Below, in pieces: positions 62,951 through 64,000 of a stretch of 64,000 nucleotides of DNA. Source of the DNA: Arthrobacter sp. EpRS71 (GTDB taxonomy: Bacteria; Actinomycetota; Actinomycetes; Actinomycetales; Micrococcaceae); assembly GCF_001512285.1 (NCBI RefSeq), contig NZ_LNUV01000001.1:106015-170014 (forward strand), written 5' to 3'. The notes under the pieces are model-generated. The model did no database searches. It had not been told where the DNA came from and saw only the letters and a program-made list of their open reading frames with translations. Position numbers and translations under genes: made by a program. Numbering within the stretch: position 1 is the stretch's first letter; each line of letters begins with the position of its first letter.

Positions 62951-63413
62951 GAAGTGCTCCTTTCGTCCACCATCCACCCTACGCCCCACGTGATTCCGTC
63001 CTTGAAGCGTTCTGAAGCAACAGACGAATGGTTTAGAGCGTGACCGCGTCAGTCGAAAAACGTGCGGCGCGTGGGTCGGGCTCAGGTTGCCCGGACGTTT
63101 CCACCACAGCATCTTGGAGTGTGGGGACTGCCTGGCTGGAAGAGTGCCGAAATCCCCTGATTCCACTGTTTCTAGAGTTCACTCAGGCCACCTTGAATCT
63201 CAGGGGCTGAGGCATGGGGACCGCCGGGGCATCCACGCCTAAGGCACTTTCGCGCGTGCCATTTTGGGCTGTTGACATACTGGAAGTAACGCGGGTAACC
63301 TAAGTCACATGCCCAACAGGTAACGCGCGTTACCAACATCGTTCCCTGCGCAGCAGCCAGACAATGAAGCACTGGCAACACCATCTCATCAACCAAGAGC
63401 TCCGGAGTATTCA
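62951..63413. promoter_or_regulatory. Intergenic region with LacI promoter and operator
   Basis: This 463-bp gap separates the DJ-1/PfpI-like and LacI genes. Only the right part has visible signals. A possible promoter has -35 TTGACA at 63272-63277 and -10 TAACCT at 63296-63301 (18-base spacing), and the palindrome at 63319-63334 follows. I see nothing coding in 62951-63240. Confidence 0.55.
63319..63334. promoter_or_regulatory. LacI-type operator (perfect 16-bp palindrome)
   Basis: GGTAACGCGCGTTACC has the central CG and pyrimidine-purine layout typical of LacI-family sites. Another GTAACGCG half site is at 63286, within the promoter. It is about 80 bp upstream of the LacI gene, which suggests self-regulation. 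Confidence 0.7.
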
Positions 63414-64000
63414 ATGGCGAAAACCAACCCCGACGAGTCCGCACCTGTGCGGCAACGGGGAGTCACCATGAAGGACGTCGCCAACCACGCCGGCGTCTCC
63501 CGGACAGCAGTCTCGATTGTGCTGAGTAACCGCGAAAACGCCAGCATTTCCGAGGAAACCCGCACCCGGATCAATCACGCTGTGCAGGAACTGGGCTATC
63601 GTCCCAATGCCGGCGCGCGTGCGCTGGCATCCCGGCGCAGTGACTGGTACGGGATAGTCACCGAGATCGTCACGGCACCCTTCGCCGTCGACATCATCAA
63701 AGGAGCTCAAGACCAAGCCTGGCTTGACCGCCGGTTCCTGCTCATCGCGCCCTCCGACCAGGCCGATGCCGTAGGACCCAACCAGGGCCTGGAAGATGCC
63801 GCTACTGAAAAGCTGTTGGAGCAACGAGTGGAAGGACTTCTGTACGCAGCCACCTTTCACCGGGGCGTGCATGTTCCACAGAGCGCCAATGAAGTACCCA
63901 CCGTCCTGATCAATTGTTTCGACGCGGACGGGAAGCTGCCCTCGATCGTCCCTGACGAGCGTGGGGGCGGACGCGTGGCGGTGGAACGATTGCTCCAAGC
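63414..64000 (+). CDS. LacI-family regulator (C-terminus outside the window)
   Basis: The first 195 residues are visible. The LacI helix-turn-helix and hinge are clear: VTMKDVANHAGVSRTAVSIV, then RINHAVQELGYRPNAGARALA. The start of the periplasmic-binding-like sensor domain follows. ATG 63414 has GGAG 7 bases upstream. The protein continues beyond the window edge. The regulated sugar genes are probably downstream, outside the window. Confidence 0.92.
   Translation, partial: MAKTNPDESAPVRQRGVTMKDVANHAGVSRTAVSIVLSNRENASISEETRTRINHAVQELGYRPNAGARALASRRSDWYGIVTEIVTAPFAVDIIKGAQDQAWLDRRFLLIAPSDQADAVGPNQGLEDAATEKLLEQRVEGLLYAATFHRGVHVPQSANEVPTVLINCFDADGKLPSIVPDERGGGRVAVERLLQ

Overview
The window is GC-rich DNA from an actinobacterium. 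Four things point to a mycothiol-using member of the Micrococcaceae (Arthrobacter or Paenarthrobacter-like): a mycothione reductase, a mycothiol-dependent type of maleylpyruvate isomerase, several GAF-ANTAR regulators, and a DesA3-like desaturase with its own reductase. The genus is an inference from gene content. No rRNA, tRNA, CRISPR array or insertion sequence was recognised.

Layout. 1-3.1 kb: a CitMHS carboxylate transporter with the start of an isopropylmalate/tartrate-type dehydrogenase, divergent from glpX and a universal stress protein, with palindromic TGGTCGACCA sites between them. 3.4-18.8 kb: a catabolic island. It holds gluconokinase, two small genes, two paralogous TetR regulators, an aminotransferase, a short-chain dehydrogenase, a diverged PxpC/PxpB/PxpA-like set, an MHS-family symporter, an RraA-like aldolase and a dipeptide-type ABC importer with a permease-ATPase fusion. 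Five copies of one inverted repeat (GAGAA-N4-TTCTC) lie in front of its transcription units, so it looks like one regulon.

18.9-25.7 kb: three GAF-ANTAR sensors (one frameshifted), an acyl-lipid desaturase, two CPBP-family membrane proteases (one with an in-frame stop) and mycothione reductase. 25.8-39.6 kb: a self-contained nonribosomal peptide operon. It encodes a small secreted pentapeptide-repeat protein, a 3516-residue trimodular synthetase (C-A-T three times, then TE), an MbtH-like protein, a two-gene ABC exporter and an Sfp-type phosphopantetheinyl transferase. The last four genes overlap at their start and stop codons. The three adenylation domains have nearly the same pocket residues, so the product may be built from one repeated or three similar amino acids. 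No iron box or siderophore tailoring gene was seen.

39.7-40.9 kb: a cytochrome b/molybdopterin oxidoreductase gene broken by three single-base shifts. 41.1-47.5 kb: a complete 3-hydroxybenzoate/gentisate pathway (hydroxylase, transporter, gentisate dioxygenase, fumarylpyruvate hydrolase, maleylpyruvate isomerase) with an IclR regulator and two copies of its probable operator. 47.6-64 kb: mixed chromosomal genes. These include an SCO1664-like/DUF3090/phosphoglycerate-mutase-like trio, a GH3 glycosidase, a glycolipid-type glycosyltransferase, the reductase-desaturase pair, a CbbX-like AAA ATPase, a MocR regulator facing a frameshifted DapA-like gene and an MFS protein, a DUF808 protein, a DJ-1/PfpI protein and the start of a LacI regulator.

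The best candidates for an undescribed system are the Pxp-like regulon (3.4-18.8 kb) and the NRPS operon with its secreted repeat protein (25.8-39.6 kb).
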